Assembly: GCA_936450465.1 (NCBI GenBank)
Contig: OW388301.1
Location: forward strand, 21,991,523-22,055,522
DNA: 64,000 nt
Reading direction: 5' to 3'
Source: Gibbula magus
Taxonomy: Eukaryota > Mollusca > Gastropoda > Trochida > Trochidae
Each line of letters opens with the position of its first letter. Within the stretch, counting starts at the first letter, position 1. The position numbers and the translations under genes were made by a program. Shown here piece by piece: positions 22,830 to 34,560 of the stretch. The notes under the pieces were generated by a model. The model saw only the letters and a list, made by a program, of their open reading frames with translations, searched no databases and was not told where the DNA came from.

Positions 22830-25003
22830 TAACTTCATTGAACATGAACTTGATTATTTTAATTTTGGTTTTTCTATTAAGAAATGGATCGGTACATTTT
22901 ATAGAAATATAAAGTCAAGTGTGCTTGTGAACTGTTATTCATCAGAATTTTTCAAAATTACTCGCGGTTGTAGACAGGGTGATCCGTTATCGCCATATCT
23001 ATTCATTATTTGCGCTGAAATCTTAAGCATTATGATACGTAATAATAAGAATATAAAAGGGATAAAGATAGGAAATACGGAATACCTCAATTCGCAGTTC
23101 GCAGATGATACCTCTTTGACGTTAGATGGATCAGAAGCTTGCCTTCAGAGTACCCTTCAAACATTAGATCACTATGCTTCTTTTTCAGGTTTAAAAATAA
23201 ACACCAGCAAAACGCAAGTTATTTGGATAGGTTCTTTGAAACATTCAAACAAAACATTTTGCAAAAATTATAAACTAGACTGGTCAAAAAAAGAATTTAC
23301 AATCCTTGGCATAACATTTACTCACAATTTGGCAGAAATGGTAGAAAGAAACTACAAAGATAAACTAAAACAAATTAAGGTTACAATGAACCAATGGCTT
23401 GGTAGAGATATCACTCCCCTTGGCAGGACCACTGTCCTAAAAAGCCTTATTTTGCCAAAGTTAAACCATATTTCTAGTGTGCTACCTAACCCAAATGATA
23501 ATATGATTACAGAAATCGAAAAACTATGCTTTAATTTCGTCTGGAAAGGAAAACCAGATAAGATAAAACGTAAAATAGTAACTAAGAGTTACGATGAAGG
23601 AGGTATAAGAGTACCAGATATACGAAATATACTGCTTTCACAAAAGATAAGCTGGGTGAGGAGACTCTTTCATTCTACTGATAAATCAAAACTGAAAACT
23701 CTCTTTGAATTAAATATATCCCCCTCACACAAGGATTTCTATCAGTACAACGAAGCATCAATCATAAAAGATGTCATTATTCCCAAAACAAACGATTTTT
23801 GGAAAGATGTTTTGCATGCATGGGGGCATTTTATAAAACAAAAAGGAAATATTGTTACAAGTCAATCTGAAATCCTTTCTCAATCAATATGGCGAAATGA
23901 CAATATAAAAATAGATAAAAAGGTAATAAATAACATAAATATGTCAAAATCCGGTATTTATTTTATTAATGATATCATAAACTCTGACGGCACCTTTTTC
24001 AAATATGAGGAACTTATAAAAAAATATCAATGTAAATTAAATTTTCTCGACTATGGTGGTATACTACATTCAATAAAATCATATACAAAGGAAAAACACA
24101 TTGTTACAAATAGTAAGCTAGAATCCCCATTCATTCCATATTTAATTGAAGATATTATAAACAAGAAAAAAGGATGTCGAGTGTTCTATGATATATTGCA
24201 AAAAAAACCAAGTCACGAAAATCAAAATAAATATAAACGGAAATGGGAAAGAGATCTGCAGTGTTCACTAGACGAAGATGAATGGAGAATTATACATAAA
24301 ATGCCTTTTGCATCTAATCTAAACTCAAAACTTATATGGTTTCAATACTCTGTTTTACACAGAATTCTACCGACAAATGATCTCTTACATAAGATGAACT
24401 TAAAAGATACAAATATATGCAATTTCTGTGAGAAAGAAATTGAAACAATACCCCATTTATTATTTGATTGTCAATATGTTACAAGTATTTGGATAAAGAT
24501 CAAAGAGTGGTTAGAGGAAAAAACAAATGCAAAACTTCAATTCACAAAAAGAAACATTTGTCTCGGGTATGGGGAAAACAGAAATAAAGTACTTAACATG
24601 ATAATAACCATCACGAAATATAATATCTTCAAATCCAGCCATATTGGAATTAAACCTTCCTTTAGTTACATAAAACAAGATCTCAAAACCGCATACAATG
24701 TTGATAAATACAACTCATACTCAACCTGTAATTACTCCAAATTTATGAAATTTTGGTCAAGTTGTCATTTACTGTTTTAATTGATTAGACCTTGTCCCTA
24801 TTATTGATACCTCCATTTTGCCAATGAGGAGAAACAAGTTTAAAAATTATAAATGCTTACAATATCCAATACCAGCTTCTGTCAAATGTATAGAAAAAAA
24901 CACACATTGTCCTTAATCATGTCTTTGTATATATTGATCTATGTTATGTAAATCTTTCATGCCATGTACATGTACAACAAAAATAAAGAAGTTAAAAAAA
25001 AAA
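22830..25003 (+). mobile_element. 5'-truncated Tx1/L1-like LINE, copy 1
   Basis: Begins inside the RT domain, carries an open ORF2 C-terminal part (22831-24780), a 3' UTR of about 210 bp and a terminal A tract (24994-25005). It is inserted in the 3'-terminal part of the minus-strand LINE copy 2 and flanked by the direct repeat of about 261 bp. The intact frame and near-identical flanks indicate a recent insertion. Confidence 0.88.
22831..24780 (+). CDS. LINE ORF2 C-terminal fragment: reverse transcriptase and zinc-binding tail
   Basis: A 650-codon frame with no internal stop. It starts within the RT (FGFSIKKWIGTFYRNIKSS) and so lacks the endonuclease and RT motif A. RT motif B reads GCRQGDPLSPYLFI, motif C reads FADDTSLTLDG (catalytic FADD), and motif D follows with LKINTSKTQVIWIGS. 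The long C-terminal region ends with a Cys-rich zinc-binding segment (CNFCEKEIETIPHLLFDC). The motifs place it in the L1/Tx1 lineage of non-LTR retrotransposons. Lacking its 5' end it cannot mobilise itself. There is no natural start codon, since the frame simply opens at the insertion junction. Confidence 0.9.
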   Translation, partial: NFIEHELDYFNFGFSIKKWIGTFYRNIKSSVLVNCYSSEFFKITRGCRQGDPLSPYLFIICAEILSIMIRNNKNIKGIKIGNTEYLNSQFADDTSLTLDGSEACLQSTLQTLDHYASFSGLKINTSKTQVIWIGSLKHSNKTFCKNYKLDWSKKEFTILGITFTHNLAEMVERNYKDKLKQIKVTMNQWLGRDITPLGRTTVLKSLILPKLNHISSVLPNPNDNMITEIEKLCFNFVWKGKPDKIKRKIVTKSYDEGGIRVPDIRNILLSQKISWVRRLFHSTDKSKLKTLFELNISPSHKDFYQYNEASIIKDVIIPKTNDFWKDVLHAWGHFIKQKGNIVTSQSEILSQSIWRNDNIKIDKKVINNINMSKSGIYFINDIINSDGTFFKYEELIKKYQCKLNFLDYGGILHSIKSYTKEKHIVTNSKLESPFIPYLIEDIINKKKGCRVFYDILQKKPSHENQNKYKRKWERDLQCSLDEDEWRIIHKMPFASNLNSKLIWFQYSVLHRILPTNDLLHKMNLKDTNICNFCEKEIETIPHLLFDCQYVTSIWIKIKEWLEEKTNAKLQFTKRNICLGYGENRNKVLNMIITITKYNIFKSSHIGIKPSFSYIKQDLKTAYNVDKYNSYSTCNYSKFMKFWSSCHLLF

Positions 25004-25264
25004 AAGATCTAAATCTGTAGATAAAGATACATGTATGCATCTAAAACTTAGTCTACCGTTACTTTTTTTTTTTAATGGATAGTGAGGATAGAACAGGAGA
25101 AAGTGGACAGGTACAGGGTGCAGAAGTAGAAAGGAACTCACGGTAAATTATCAATTTTGAATAGACATGACCATTTACTTTGAAAACTGGGGTCATCCTG
25201 CGAACATATATATGTTTCCAAGTGGTAATGGTGTTCTATGAAGTCTATTAAATGGTTGAAATTT
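25004..25264. repeat. Right copy of the direct repeat flanking LINE copy 1
   Basis: Begins 'agatctaaatctgtagata' right after the poly(A) and matches 22567-22829. Its distal 200 bp are the 3' end of the minus-strand LINE copy 2, so the target lay across the 3' boundary of an older LINE. Confidence 0.88.
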
Positions 25265-27114
25265 AAATCGTTTGAGCTATATCTGATTTTATTAATAAAT
25301 TCTTTTGTTATAATAAACAAGTGATTTATCAATACATTTGCCTTTGGGTCACCGAGTAAAAAATTTGCAATATTTAAGTTAAGACTGGTGTTGGTCTTTG
25401 AATGGTACCAGGTATCTAACTGTGAAATAAGATTTTTAGTTTTCTCACATAAAAAGAACAAATGCTCAAGTGTTTCGACCTCTCTACCACATAAGGTACA
25501 GAGATTGTCCTGACAGATACCTATTTTATGTAAAAAAGATCTTGTTGAGATTATTCTGTGAATTAATTTAAACTGAAAGTTCCTTGCCTTGTTTTCTATT
25601 GTTGTACGGTTTATGATTGCGAAACAATCCAACAAATGGTTTTCGGATAAATAAATATCAAGTTTGGATTCCCACTTTTGCTGAAGGCCATCTAAGGAAA
25701 AAGCTTTCTTTTCACACATTTGGGAGTACACAGATTTACAGTCATCGGACATGCATATTTGTTTTAAGATAGTACATTGTGTATTTACCCTAATGTCAAA
25801 TTGAGTTGTTTCCTTAATTAGGTCAAAATATTGATTAGGAATGTATTTTAAAAATCGGAAATAATGTAGCTATGTTTGTTGAAGATTGAATTCCTGTTTG
25901 AGTGTCCCAAATGTTTTTATATCACCAGTTAAAGAAAATATATTTCCAATATATTTCATTCCATTTCTATACCAGGAGATGTATAAAGTCATATCATTGA
26001 ATGGAATAAAGTTGAGAATTGGTAGGAATATAAAATCAACAAGGGTAGTATCATTTTTGATGATACAAGTGTAACAGGTTAACACATCTTTCCAAAAGCC
26101 GTTTTTAATGTGTTTGGTATATAATAAGAGTCTTTCTCTTTGAAATTTAAATAAATCAATATCTCCAAAGGGTGATAAGGATTCAAATACTAAATGCTGC
26201 CACAAACCTTTTCCTGTGAACAGTCGGTTTATCCATTTGATTTTCATATAATTACAGAAGGATATGATATCTATCAGTTTCAATCCCCCTTTTGCATAGT
26301 CATTTATCAAAATATTACGTCTAATTTTATCACGTTAACCTCCCCAAATAAACTTAAAGAGAATAGTGTTAAAATGCTTAAAAAAGTGTTTAGATGGGTT
26401 TGGAAGCGCCATAAAAAGGTGTGTAAAAAGGGGAATGATCTGAGATTTGATAATTGTAATTCTTCCTCGAAGTGTTAAAGACCTATTTGACCAAGAAAAT
26501 AATATTTTTCTAATTTTGGAAAACTGTTGCTCAAAGTTCAACGAGATCATTTCATCTAGGTCGGTAGAGAATGTTATTCCAAGAATTTTGAATGGTTCTT
26601 TGGACCAACGAAGAGGTATATGCGGACAAAGTTGTTCGTTTGAATTTATCTTGGAGCCAAACCATATAGCTATAGTTTTATCACAATTGAGATTTAGACC
26701 AGAGACAGATGCAAACTTTTTGATCACATAAATGAGTTCTGATAATCCCTTTTCTGATCCATCTAGAGTAAAATTTGTATCATCTGCGTATTGAAACATA
26801 AGATATTCCATGCCTTTAATTGTTATACCCTTGATGCAGCGGTTTCTTCTAATTGCAATGGCTAATAATTCTACACATGCTACAAAAAGATATGGGGCCA
26901 CTGGATCGCCTTGTCGACAACCGCGTCCTAAGTCAAAGAAGTTAGAAAATGTACCCGAGTTGATCACAGAACTACAGCTATCTTTTTGAAAAAGCTTAAC
27001 CCAATTTCTAAGTACGGGGCCGAAGTTAAACGCTTCCAAAGTTTTATCTATAAAGTCCCATTCAACGGTGTCAAAGGCCTTTTAAAAATCGATCGCAACC
27101 AAGAGTCCAGGTTC
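25063..27114 (-). mobile_element. 5'-truncated Tx1/L1-like LINE, copy 2 (decayed)
   Basis: The poly(A) is seen as T11 at 25063-25073. The 5' truncation is at 27114, just before RT motif A. A 13-bp target duplication 'gtctaccgttact' flanks it (25051-25063 and 27115-27127) and lies in the hexamer array. Coding is broken into frames 27039-26335, 26310-25870 and 25752-25138, and a stop replaces the residue before KAFDT near 27085. Confidence 0.88.
25138..27110 (-). pseudogene. LINE ORF2 fragment (RT to zinc tail), frameshifted
   Basis: The minus-strand pieces give RT motif A (AIDF, stop, KAFDTVEWDF), motif B (GRGCRQGDPVAPYLFV), motif C (YADDTNFTLDG) and motif D (LNLNCDKTIAIWFGS). The connection region follows, then a C-terminal zinc-binding segment (CTLCGREVETLEHLFFLC). 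Two frame changes (near 26320 and between 25870 and 25752) and the nonsense codon beside motif A inactivate it. It is homologous throughout to LINE copies 1 and 3 but clearly diverged, so it is not a recent copy of either. Confidence 0.87.
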
Positions 27115-27547
27115 GTCTACCGTTACTGCTACATATGTATCAACATCTTCACCTACATCTTCATCTACATCATCGTCTCGATCTACATCTACATGTTCAA
27201 TTATGTCTAAATCTGCAAATTTACGTTCATCTGCATCTGCGCCTGAGTTTGTATATGTATCTTCATATACTTCTACATAATCTCTTACATCTACGTCAAC
27301 TCTTATATCTACATCTACATCTCTGTAAACGTCTATACCTTCATCTAAATCTAAGTCTAAATCATCACCTCCATCTTTATCTACAGCTATATCTACATCT
27401 ATATACACATTTTCGCATACACATCGCCCTATATCTACATCTGCATCTAAACATTAAGCTACCTCTACCGGTACGTCTACACGTAGATTTACACATACAA
27501 CTGCATTTGCATTTGTATAATAATCTAACATAAGCACAAATATACAA
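27115..27547. repeat. TCTACA-type hexamer array, second segment
   Basis: Degenerate tandem 'tctaca/tctacg/tcatct' hexamers. In translation these give His-Leu or Asp-Val alternation on the two strands, which are artefacts and not proteins. Confidence 0.85.
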
Positions 27548-27557
27548 ATATTACCTG

Positions 27558-30500
27558 GCTATAAAAAGTGATCATTCTGCAGTAGCCCTATCTTTATCAA
27601 CACAGAAAAGTAAAGAAAAGGGACGTGGTTATTGGAAGTTTAACACATCATTATTAAGACACGAAGACTATATAGAATCAGTTATTGAGTTACTAAAGGA
27701 TACTAAGCATGAATACGCACACCCTAAGTATACTGTTGACGAAATAGATGAGATGGGAGATGCAGATCTACCCCTAACAATTAATGACACGTTGTTTTTG
27801 GAAACTTTTTTAATGAAGGTAAGGGGTAAATCTATCTCATATTCGTCGTATCTTAAGTCAAGGATTGATAAATGTAAACAATTGGAAGATAATTTATGTC
27901 AATTAGAAGTTGAAATAAGAAAAGATTTCCAAAATGTTGATGAAACCCTTCTCTCAAATTTATCTAAAGAGAAAATTGAATTAGAACAACTTAAAGAAGA
28001 AGAAATAAAAGGAATACAGATTCGCAATATAATTCAATGATACTAAGAGGGTGAGAAGCCTACAAATTACTTTTGCCATTTAGAAAATAGAAACTATACA
28101 AATAAACTCATTAATTCCCTCATAATGGATGATGGTTCTGAAATAACAGAGGGAACTGCAATTATAAAAGAACAGAAGATGTTTTACGAACGCCTTTATA
28201 AATCAAATAAGGAAATGGACGATGAAAGTAAAGATTTATTACAAAATACTGAAACTCCTTCTTTAAGCAAGGATCAGTCAAATGAATTAGAACGCGATAT
28301 TAGTCTTGATGAAATTGCGCTTGCTGTGAAATCAATGAAAAATAACAAAAGCCCAGGGTTAGACGGTTTTCCTATAGAATTTTTAAAGTTTTTTTGGGAA
28401 AGATCTCAAAATATGGCTTCATCGGTATGTAAAGGAAACTTTTAAGGTAAATGCCCTAACAATAACAATGAATAGAGGTGTGATCACATGTATACCCAAA
28501 CAAGGAAAAGATAGACGTTTTCTCAAAAACTGGCGTCCCATTTCTCTCCTTAATGCTCTGAATAAGATTATTAGTACCTGTATTACTAACAGGCTGAAAA
28601 AGACCCTAGATATTCTTATTCATGAAAATCAAACGGGTTTTATCCCAGGCAGATGCATTACAGAAAACATTCGACTTCCGTACGACATCATGTACGTAAC
28701 TAAACTACAAAACAAAAAAGGTTTACTAATTCTGATTGATTTTGAAAAAGCGTTTGATACAGTCTCGAAAAAAATTGTAATGATGGTATTGGATAAATTT
28801 GGATTTGGCAATAACATGCAAAAATGGGTGAATATTCTTATAACAAATTCTTCTTCATGTATTGTTCAAAATGGACATCTATCAACATTTTTTGAAAATG
28901 AACGAGGGTGTAGACAGGGCGATCCTATTTCACCGTATTTATTCTTATTTGTTGCTGAAATACTTGGAATAATGATAAGAAATAATGAAAATATAAAAGG
29001 CATTCTCCTCAACGAAATGGAATATATCATTGGTCAATACGCCGACGATACGGAATTATTCTTAGATGGTTCGCATACCTCTATTAATGAAGCCATGAAG
29101 ACACTCATAACATTTTATCACATGTCTGGTCTTAAAATAAATGTGAACAAAACCAAAGCAGTTTGGTTTGGAGCAATGGCTGGCAGTGATATAATTTTAT
29201 CCCATGATTATAAACTAGACTGGCATAAGGAAAACTTTGAAGTGCTGGGAATAAAATTGAATGCAAATTTAGAAAACCTTTGGGTGATCAATACAAAGAA
29301 AAGACTTGAAAACATAAAAAGAATTATTTTGAACTGGAAAAAACGACATTAAACCATGATAGGAAAAATAACTGTTATCAAAACATTGGCTTTTTCTACT
29401 ATTGTCCATATTCTTGCTTCTCTTCCAAATCCCACTACAGATTTTATAACAAACTTGAACAGATTATTTTTCAACTTTATCTGGGACGGAAAGAGAGACA
29501 AAATAAAACGAATAAACTTAATGCGAAAATATGAAGAAGGTGGCCTAAGGATGGTTAATGTCAAATCATTTATTGATGCATTGAAAATCTCTTGCTTGAA
29601 GAAATACGTTTCGATGTCAAACGACTATAACCTAGCCAGTTTTCCCATTAGATATATTCTTCAGGTAGGCGCGAACACCAATAAAAAATACAAACCGCAA
29701 AATCCCTTTTGGAAAGATGCACTCGATGCTTGGCATAGGTATATCAAATGTCATGTAGTCAATGATAATATTAATGAAATACGTATGCAACCTCTCTGGT
29801 TAAATCACCAGAGTTGCAATCCAAATCTGATCATCAATAACTGGCTCAAACAAGGTATAGTTCATGTAAAAGACATTTGCAAAGATCACGAATTCTTAAC
29901 ATTTGCAGAAATCAAAACAAAATATGATGTTAAAGGCACAGTGCTTGATCTTAATGGAGTCATCCTTAGCATTCCAAGAAAATGGAAAGATGTCATTCGC
30001 TCATTTGACTTGTCAACCGTAAGGGATATGCCATTTGATTCTCCTTGGAAGGATCTTATTGCTCATGTAAATCTTATATCTGAAGCAACAGGTACATTAC
30101 CAAACGTATGCAACAAATGGCATAATGAATTAAACGATTTAACCAATTGGAATTCAACATTTTTTAAATATAGACAATCAACCAAAGATACTAAGCTTTT
30201 GGAATTCCAATACAAGTTTATCCATAGAGCCATCTATACGAAACGGGAGTTGCTAAAAATGAAACTAGTTGATAATGATATATGCGAATCATGTGGAGCA
30301 AGTAAGAATATTTACCATGTATATGTGGAATGCCCATTCATTCGAATGTTTTGGAACGAAATCGCCAACTTCTTTAACAGATCACTCAATCAAACATTCG
30401 AAATTTCAACACTGGATATATTATTTTGTGCAACCAATAGCAACTTGCTAAATCACATAATATTGTTAGCTAAACGTCATATATTTGTTATGAATATCAA

Positions 30501-30636
30501 ACGTTTGAAACCAAACTTTACAATATTTACAAAGATTTTAAAAGATTTTTTTGACATCGAGAAATATATTGCACAAAATTTTTTAAACTTGAATTCTTTC
30601 GATAGAAAATGGATGCGTCTCAAAGATGTCCTTTAA
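27558..30636 (+). pseudogene. LINE ORF2: endonuclease end, linker, reverse transcriptase, zinc tail
   Basis: In order: the last endonuclease motif SDHSAV, GRGYWKFNTSLL, a coiled-coil-rich linker, the QWYEEGEKPTNYF-type segment with two nonsense codons (28041 region), and NNKSPGLDGFPIEFLKFF. A frameshift near 28400-28430 follows. Then come PKQGKDRRFLKNWRPISLLN, QTGFIPGRCITENIR, motif A (LLILIDFEKAFDTV), motif B (GCRQGDPISPYLFLF) and motif C (YADDTELFLDG). A nonsense codon at 29350 follows. The last part, 29356-30636, is open for 426 codons and ends with CESCGASKNIYHVYVECPF. It is the most complete of the three LINE copies but is dead. Confidence 0.9.
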
Positions 30637-30834
30637 ACGTTTGATTTAATTAATGTTTTCATATCCCGATCAACTATGAAGGATAAATCTAATCTAAATC
30701 TAAATTCTCTATTCCGAACGCTGGTTGTAAAATATACTTTGTCATCTGTTTATGTCTATTATTTCATAAATTATTGTTTTCCATCTCAATTGTACCCACC
30801 ATTGTTTGTATCCAACTGAAGTGAATAAAAACAT

Positions 30835-30835
<1 letters not shown>

Positions 30836-30878
<43 letters not shown>

Positions 30879-30889
30879 AAAAAAAAAAA
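30836..30889. repeat. C33 + A21 tract at the LINE 3' end
   Basis: A run of 33 C directly followed by 21 A marks the 3' terminus of LINE copy 3. An AATAAA-like 'gaataaaaa' lies just upstream. Confidence 0.9.
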
Positions 30890-32806
30890 TCTACATCTTC
30901 ACATAATCGTTTCCTCCAGCTGCATCTCAAGCAACACCTATCTAATATTCATTTGTAACTCTATCTACTTCAACATCTATATCTTCGACAACTCATATAT
31001 ATCTATATTATATATATTATATCTATTTCTAGTTCAACTCCTATATCTACATTTACTCTTTCTACATCTTTATCAGCTCCTATATCTATCTCACATCAAC
31101 ACTTACATCTACACCTACATCAACTCTTACATTTACATCTACATCAACTCTTATATCTACATCTACATCAACTATTACATCTACATCTACATCGAATCTT
31201 ATATCCATATCTCAATCAACTCTTATATCTACATCAATTCTCTCTATATCTGTATCAACTCTTACATTTACACCTACATCTACATCACTGCTTACATCTA
31301 CCTCTACATCAATTCTTACCTCTACATTTACATCATCTCATACACATACATCTACATCAACTCCTACGTCTATATCTACATTAACTCTTATATCCATATC
31401 TCAATCAACGTTTATATATCAGCATCTCATTCAACTCTTACATCAACATCTACATCTACATTAACTCTTACATCTACATCTACATCTACATCTACATCAC
31501 CTCTTACATCAACATCATCTCTTACATCAACATCTATCTCAACATATATATATTTACTTACGTATCCCGTTATTTCTACATTACAGTTACACACACAGCT
31601 GCGCGTACATCTAGATCTACAACTGCGCCTGTGTCTTCATTTGTATCTATATCTCCATCTGCATCAGATTTTATATTTACATCTTCATATTCGCATTCAT
31701 CCGTTATATAAACATCTAAATTACCATCTACAGCTACACCTACATCTAAATCATCATCATGATCAACATCTACATATTCATTTACATTTACATTCGTTTG
31801 TATCTACATTTAAATGTTATTTGCATGCATATCATGGTCTACATGTACATGTACATGTACATCCACACCAAGTCTATTATCTACATCAAGTTGTCTACCG
31901 CTACATCAACTCCTATATCTACATCTACATCAATGCCTATACAGTTACATGTACTTCTACATCTACTTATCTATACCTCTTATTTCTACATTGAATAATA
32001 TATATACATCTATGCCAACATCTATACCTTTATCTTCTTCGCAATCATCACCCACATATTGTTCATTTACATCTGTATATACATCTACATCTGTGTCTAC
32101 ATCTACATCTACATTTATTATTTTTACATTTTCATCAACTTTTATATCGATATGTATATCAGCACTTACAATTTACTATGATTATTCTCAACATGAGATG
32201 TAGCTTCACTCATGTTATTACAAGGCATAAACTCTGTACCGAGTTTTGTTATACACTTAAAAACCTTCGTCTTATCGTACATATACATCTAAAGAAATCA
32301 ACAAAAATTAATATCAACAATTACGTCAAGATCACATCTACATTTACACCTACAATAACATATAAAATGGCATATACAAGTGTATCTGCAACGACAGCTA
32401 CGTATACATCTATATCTAAGCATTTACATTCATTTGTACCTACATTTAAATGTTATGTGCATGTTTATCTTCGTCTACATCTACACCTACGTCGACATCT
32501 ACACCTACGTCTACATCTACATCCACATCAAGTCTGTTATCTACATCAAGTTGTCTACCGCTACATCTTATATCTACATCTACATCAATGCCTATATCTA
32601 CATCTACATCAACGCCTATATTTACATCAACATCGTGCCATACATCAATGCAAACATCTAGATCGAAATCATCACCGAGATCTACATGTCGATTTACATC
32701 TTATCTACATCTACATAAACTCTTGTATCTTCATCTGTATCGGCTCTTCTTTTCATCAACTCTATATATTTTCATTTCAATCATTTTCATAAAAATGAGA
32801 TGTAGC
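30890..32806. repeat. TCTACA-type hexamer array, main block
   Basis: Nearly 1.9 kb of 'tctacatctacatcaactct'-like tandem hexamers. A higher-order duplication is visible: about 31640-32208 resembles about 32290-32806, sharing 'tctacatttaaatgttat', 'tctacatcaagttgtctacc' and an ending 'atgagatgtagct'. Open frames here are repeat artefacts. Confidence 0.88.
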
Positions 32807-32990
32807 TCCACCACAGTTATTACAATTTGGAGCACTTATTACAATTTGGAGTACTTTTTATTACAATTTTGAGCAGCTTGACAGTATGTTTTACGAAAAT
32901 CGAGTTATTACAATTTGGCGCAGTTTTTATAACAATTTGGAGCAGGTATTACAATTTGGAGCATTTATTACAATTTGGAGCACAATAGAC
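32807..32990. repeat. 17-bp minisatellite, right flank of the hexamer array
   Basis: Six to seven units of 'ttattacaatttggagca' with variants. The same unit occupies the left flank at 21217-22110. Confidence 0.8.
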
Positions 32991-33688
32991 GCCAATAATG
33001 TTAAGTCAATCTAAATACATTGACACGAGTGTAGTTGACTCAGAGATATACTCAAGTGGTCACTGGAATGTTCAGGAGATACGGTTCACTGACTTCAATG
33101 ATAAAGGCGAAAGAATCTGAGAACGTGGTATATTTATTGTAGATTTCATTTGAATGCAAACCAGAGAATATTTTATTTAAAATTGACTTAACTCAAGATA
33201 TTTGTAAGGGGAGGGACAATTGTGTGAAAAAGGCTATTTGTAAATATTATCTCTCAAGATCGTAAGATGTCTTGTATAAAACAGTGTATCGTATTGAGAG
33301 AGCAGCCGAAAATGTAAACAAATCAAACGATTAAGAACATGTTAAATGTAGATTTTGCATGCACCCCTTCTGTCAATAATCTAACAGTGTCATCTCAAGA
33401 TCTTCAAATTGGAGACTATTTTCAAGAGTTCGAATTGATTACATAAATCGTGTTTGGGTAATTCAAAATTGGTGAATGGATGTTAAAATACACGATTTAA
33501 TCTTATCTTTAATATATAAATTATCGAAAATGCATTTCACTTACATCTCCGACAGTAGTTTTTAGTAATTATTGCTATAGAGGAATTGTTATAACAGTCG
33601 TTTAAAACGTAACGCTACTCATTTTCTATCCAGTGATTCTTGAACATATATATTGAACTTCTTTCATTTAGAAGTTGGTTAGATGAAG
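32991..33688. other. No gene seen
   Basis: Unremarkable AT-rich DNA between the minisatellite and foldback hairpin 2. Confidence 0.4.
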
Positions 33689-33827
33689 GAGAACGAGTTC
33701 TATGGAAATACAACTTCTTTATTGCAGGAGTGCGACGTGTCGATGTAGCCTGAAAACGATGTTAGAATATACATTGAAAGGTCGCACTTCTGCAATAAAG
33801 AAGTTGTATATCCTAGAACTCGTTCTC
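33689..33827. repeat. Foldback hairpin 2
   Basis: Arms 33689-33736 and 33781-33827 pair over about 47 bp with few mismatches ('gagaacgagttct' ... 'agaactcgttctc'; 'acttctttattgca' ... 'tgcaataaagaagt') around a loop of about 44 bp. Confidence 0.9.
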
Positions 33828-34411
33828 TGTCTTATATATTGATATTGATTTTTTAAATTGATAAAAGTAAGAAAACAATATGTTTTGATAACAGCATCTC
33901 AGTAATATACGTTTTTTTTATCTAATGTATTCCACGTGAACGTCTTTCCAAATGCACAGATTAAGTTGAAGATAAAGTCCAAATTTACTTCATTTTGTTT
34001 TAAGTTTAATATTTTAAAGATATAATGAATTAGCCACCGGACATTGATTTTTATCTAACAAAACCTTCACAAAGATGTTATCCACGGGGCAGAAATACAT
34101 TTTGTAATAGTGATAGTTTCTTACCTGCGCACACAGCTTGTCTCCAATATCCAGTATAACCAATTGTATTAAACTTTGAATAAACTCAATACAAAATACA
34201 AATGATAGGAGATTAAAATATAAAGACAACTTTAATTGTTTCTCTTTATTTCACAATCTAATTATCTAAAAGGACATTGCAATTTAAGCATGTTGCAGTT
34301 GACACAGATTATTATGAACTTATAAGTTGGGACAAATATTAGGATTAAACCGATATTTAAATAGATATGCGTTATTGACAGTACACTTCAAAATAGGAAT
34401 TCACTATATAT
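33828..34411. other. No gene seen
   Basis: AT-rich spacer between two foldback hairpins, with no recognisable content. Confidence 0.4.
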
Positions 34412-34560
34412 AGAATACTAAACGATGTCCCGTTTGATAACATGTTTATTAAACGAGTAGATGGTTTGGTATTTCAACGAGCGAAAGCGAGTTAAATACC
34501 GATGCCATTCCCGACTTTCATAAACATGTTATCAAACGAGACTGAGTTTAGTATTTTATT
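34412..34560. repeat. Foldback hairpin 3
   Basis: Imperfect inverted arms of about 70 bp ('cgtttgataacatgttta' against 'taaacatgttatcaaacg'; 'agaatactaaac' against 'gtttagtatttta'). The tip reads 'caacgagcgaaagcgagtt'. Confidence 0.88.

Larger units (their letters stand above)
27555..30889 (+). mobile_element. 5'-truncated Tx1/L1-like LINE, copy 3, with C33A21 tail
   Basis: Starts at the end of the endonuclease domain (KSDHSAVALS) and runs through RT to the zinc tail at 30636. A 3' UTR of about 200 bp follows, ending in 33 C (30836-30868) and 21 A (30869-30889), and abutting 'tctacatcttc' of the hexamer array. It contains several nonsense codons and a frameshift. No clear target duplication was found. 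Confidence 0.87.

Noticed and set aside
27082..27533. Long frames with His-Leu or Asp-Val alternation, also at 31641-32872
   Set aside because: They are translations of the TCTACA hexamer array. They are periodic on both strands and have no domain.
27548..30889. Target duplication for LINE copy 3
   Set aside because: The flanks near 27548 and 30890 show no convincing shared direct repeat, so none is claimed.
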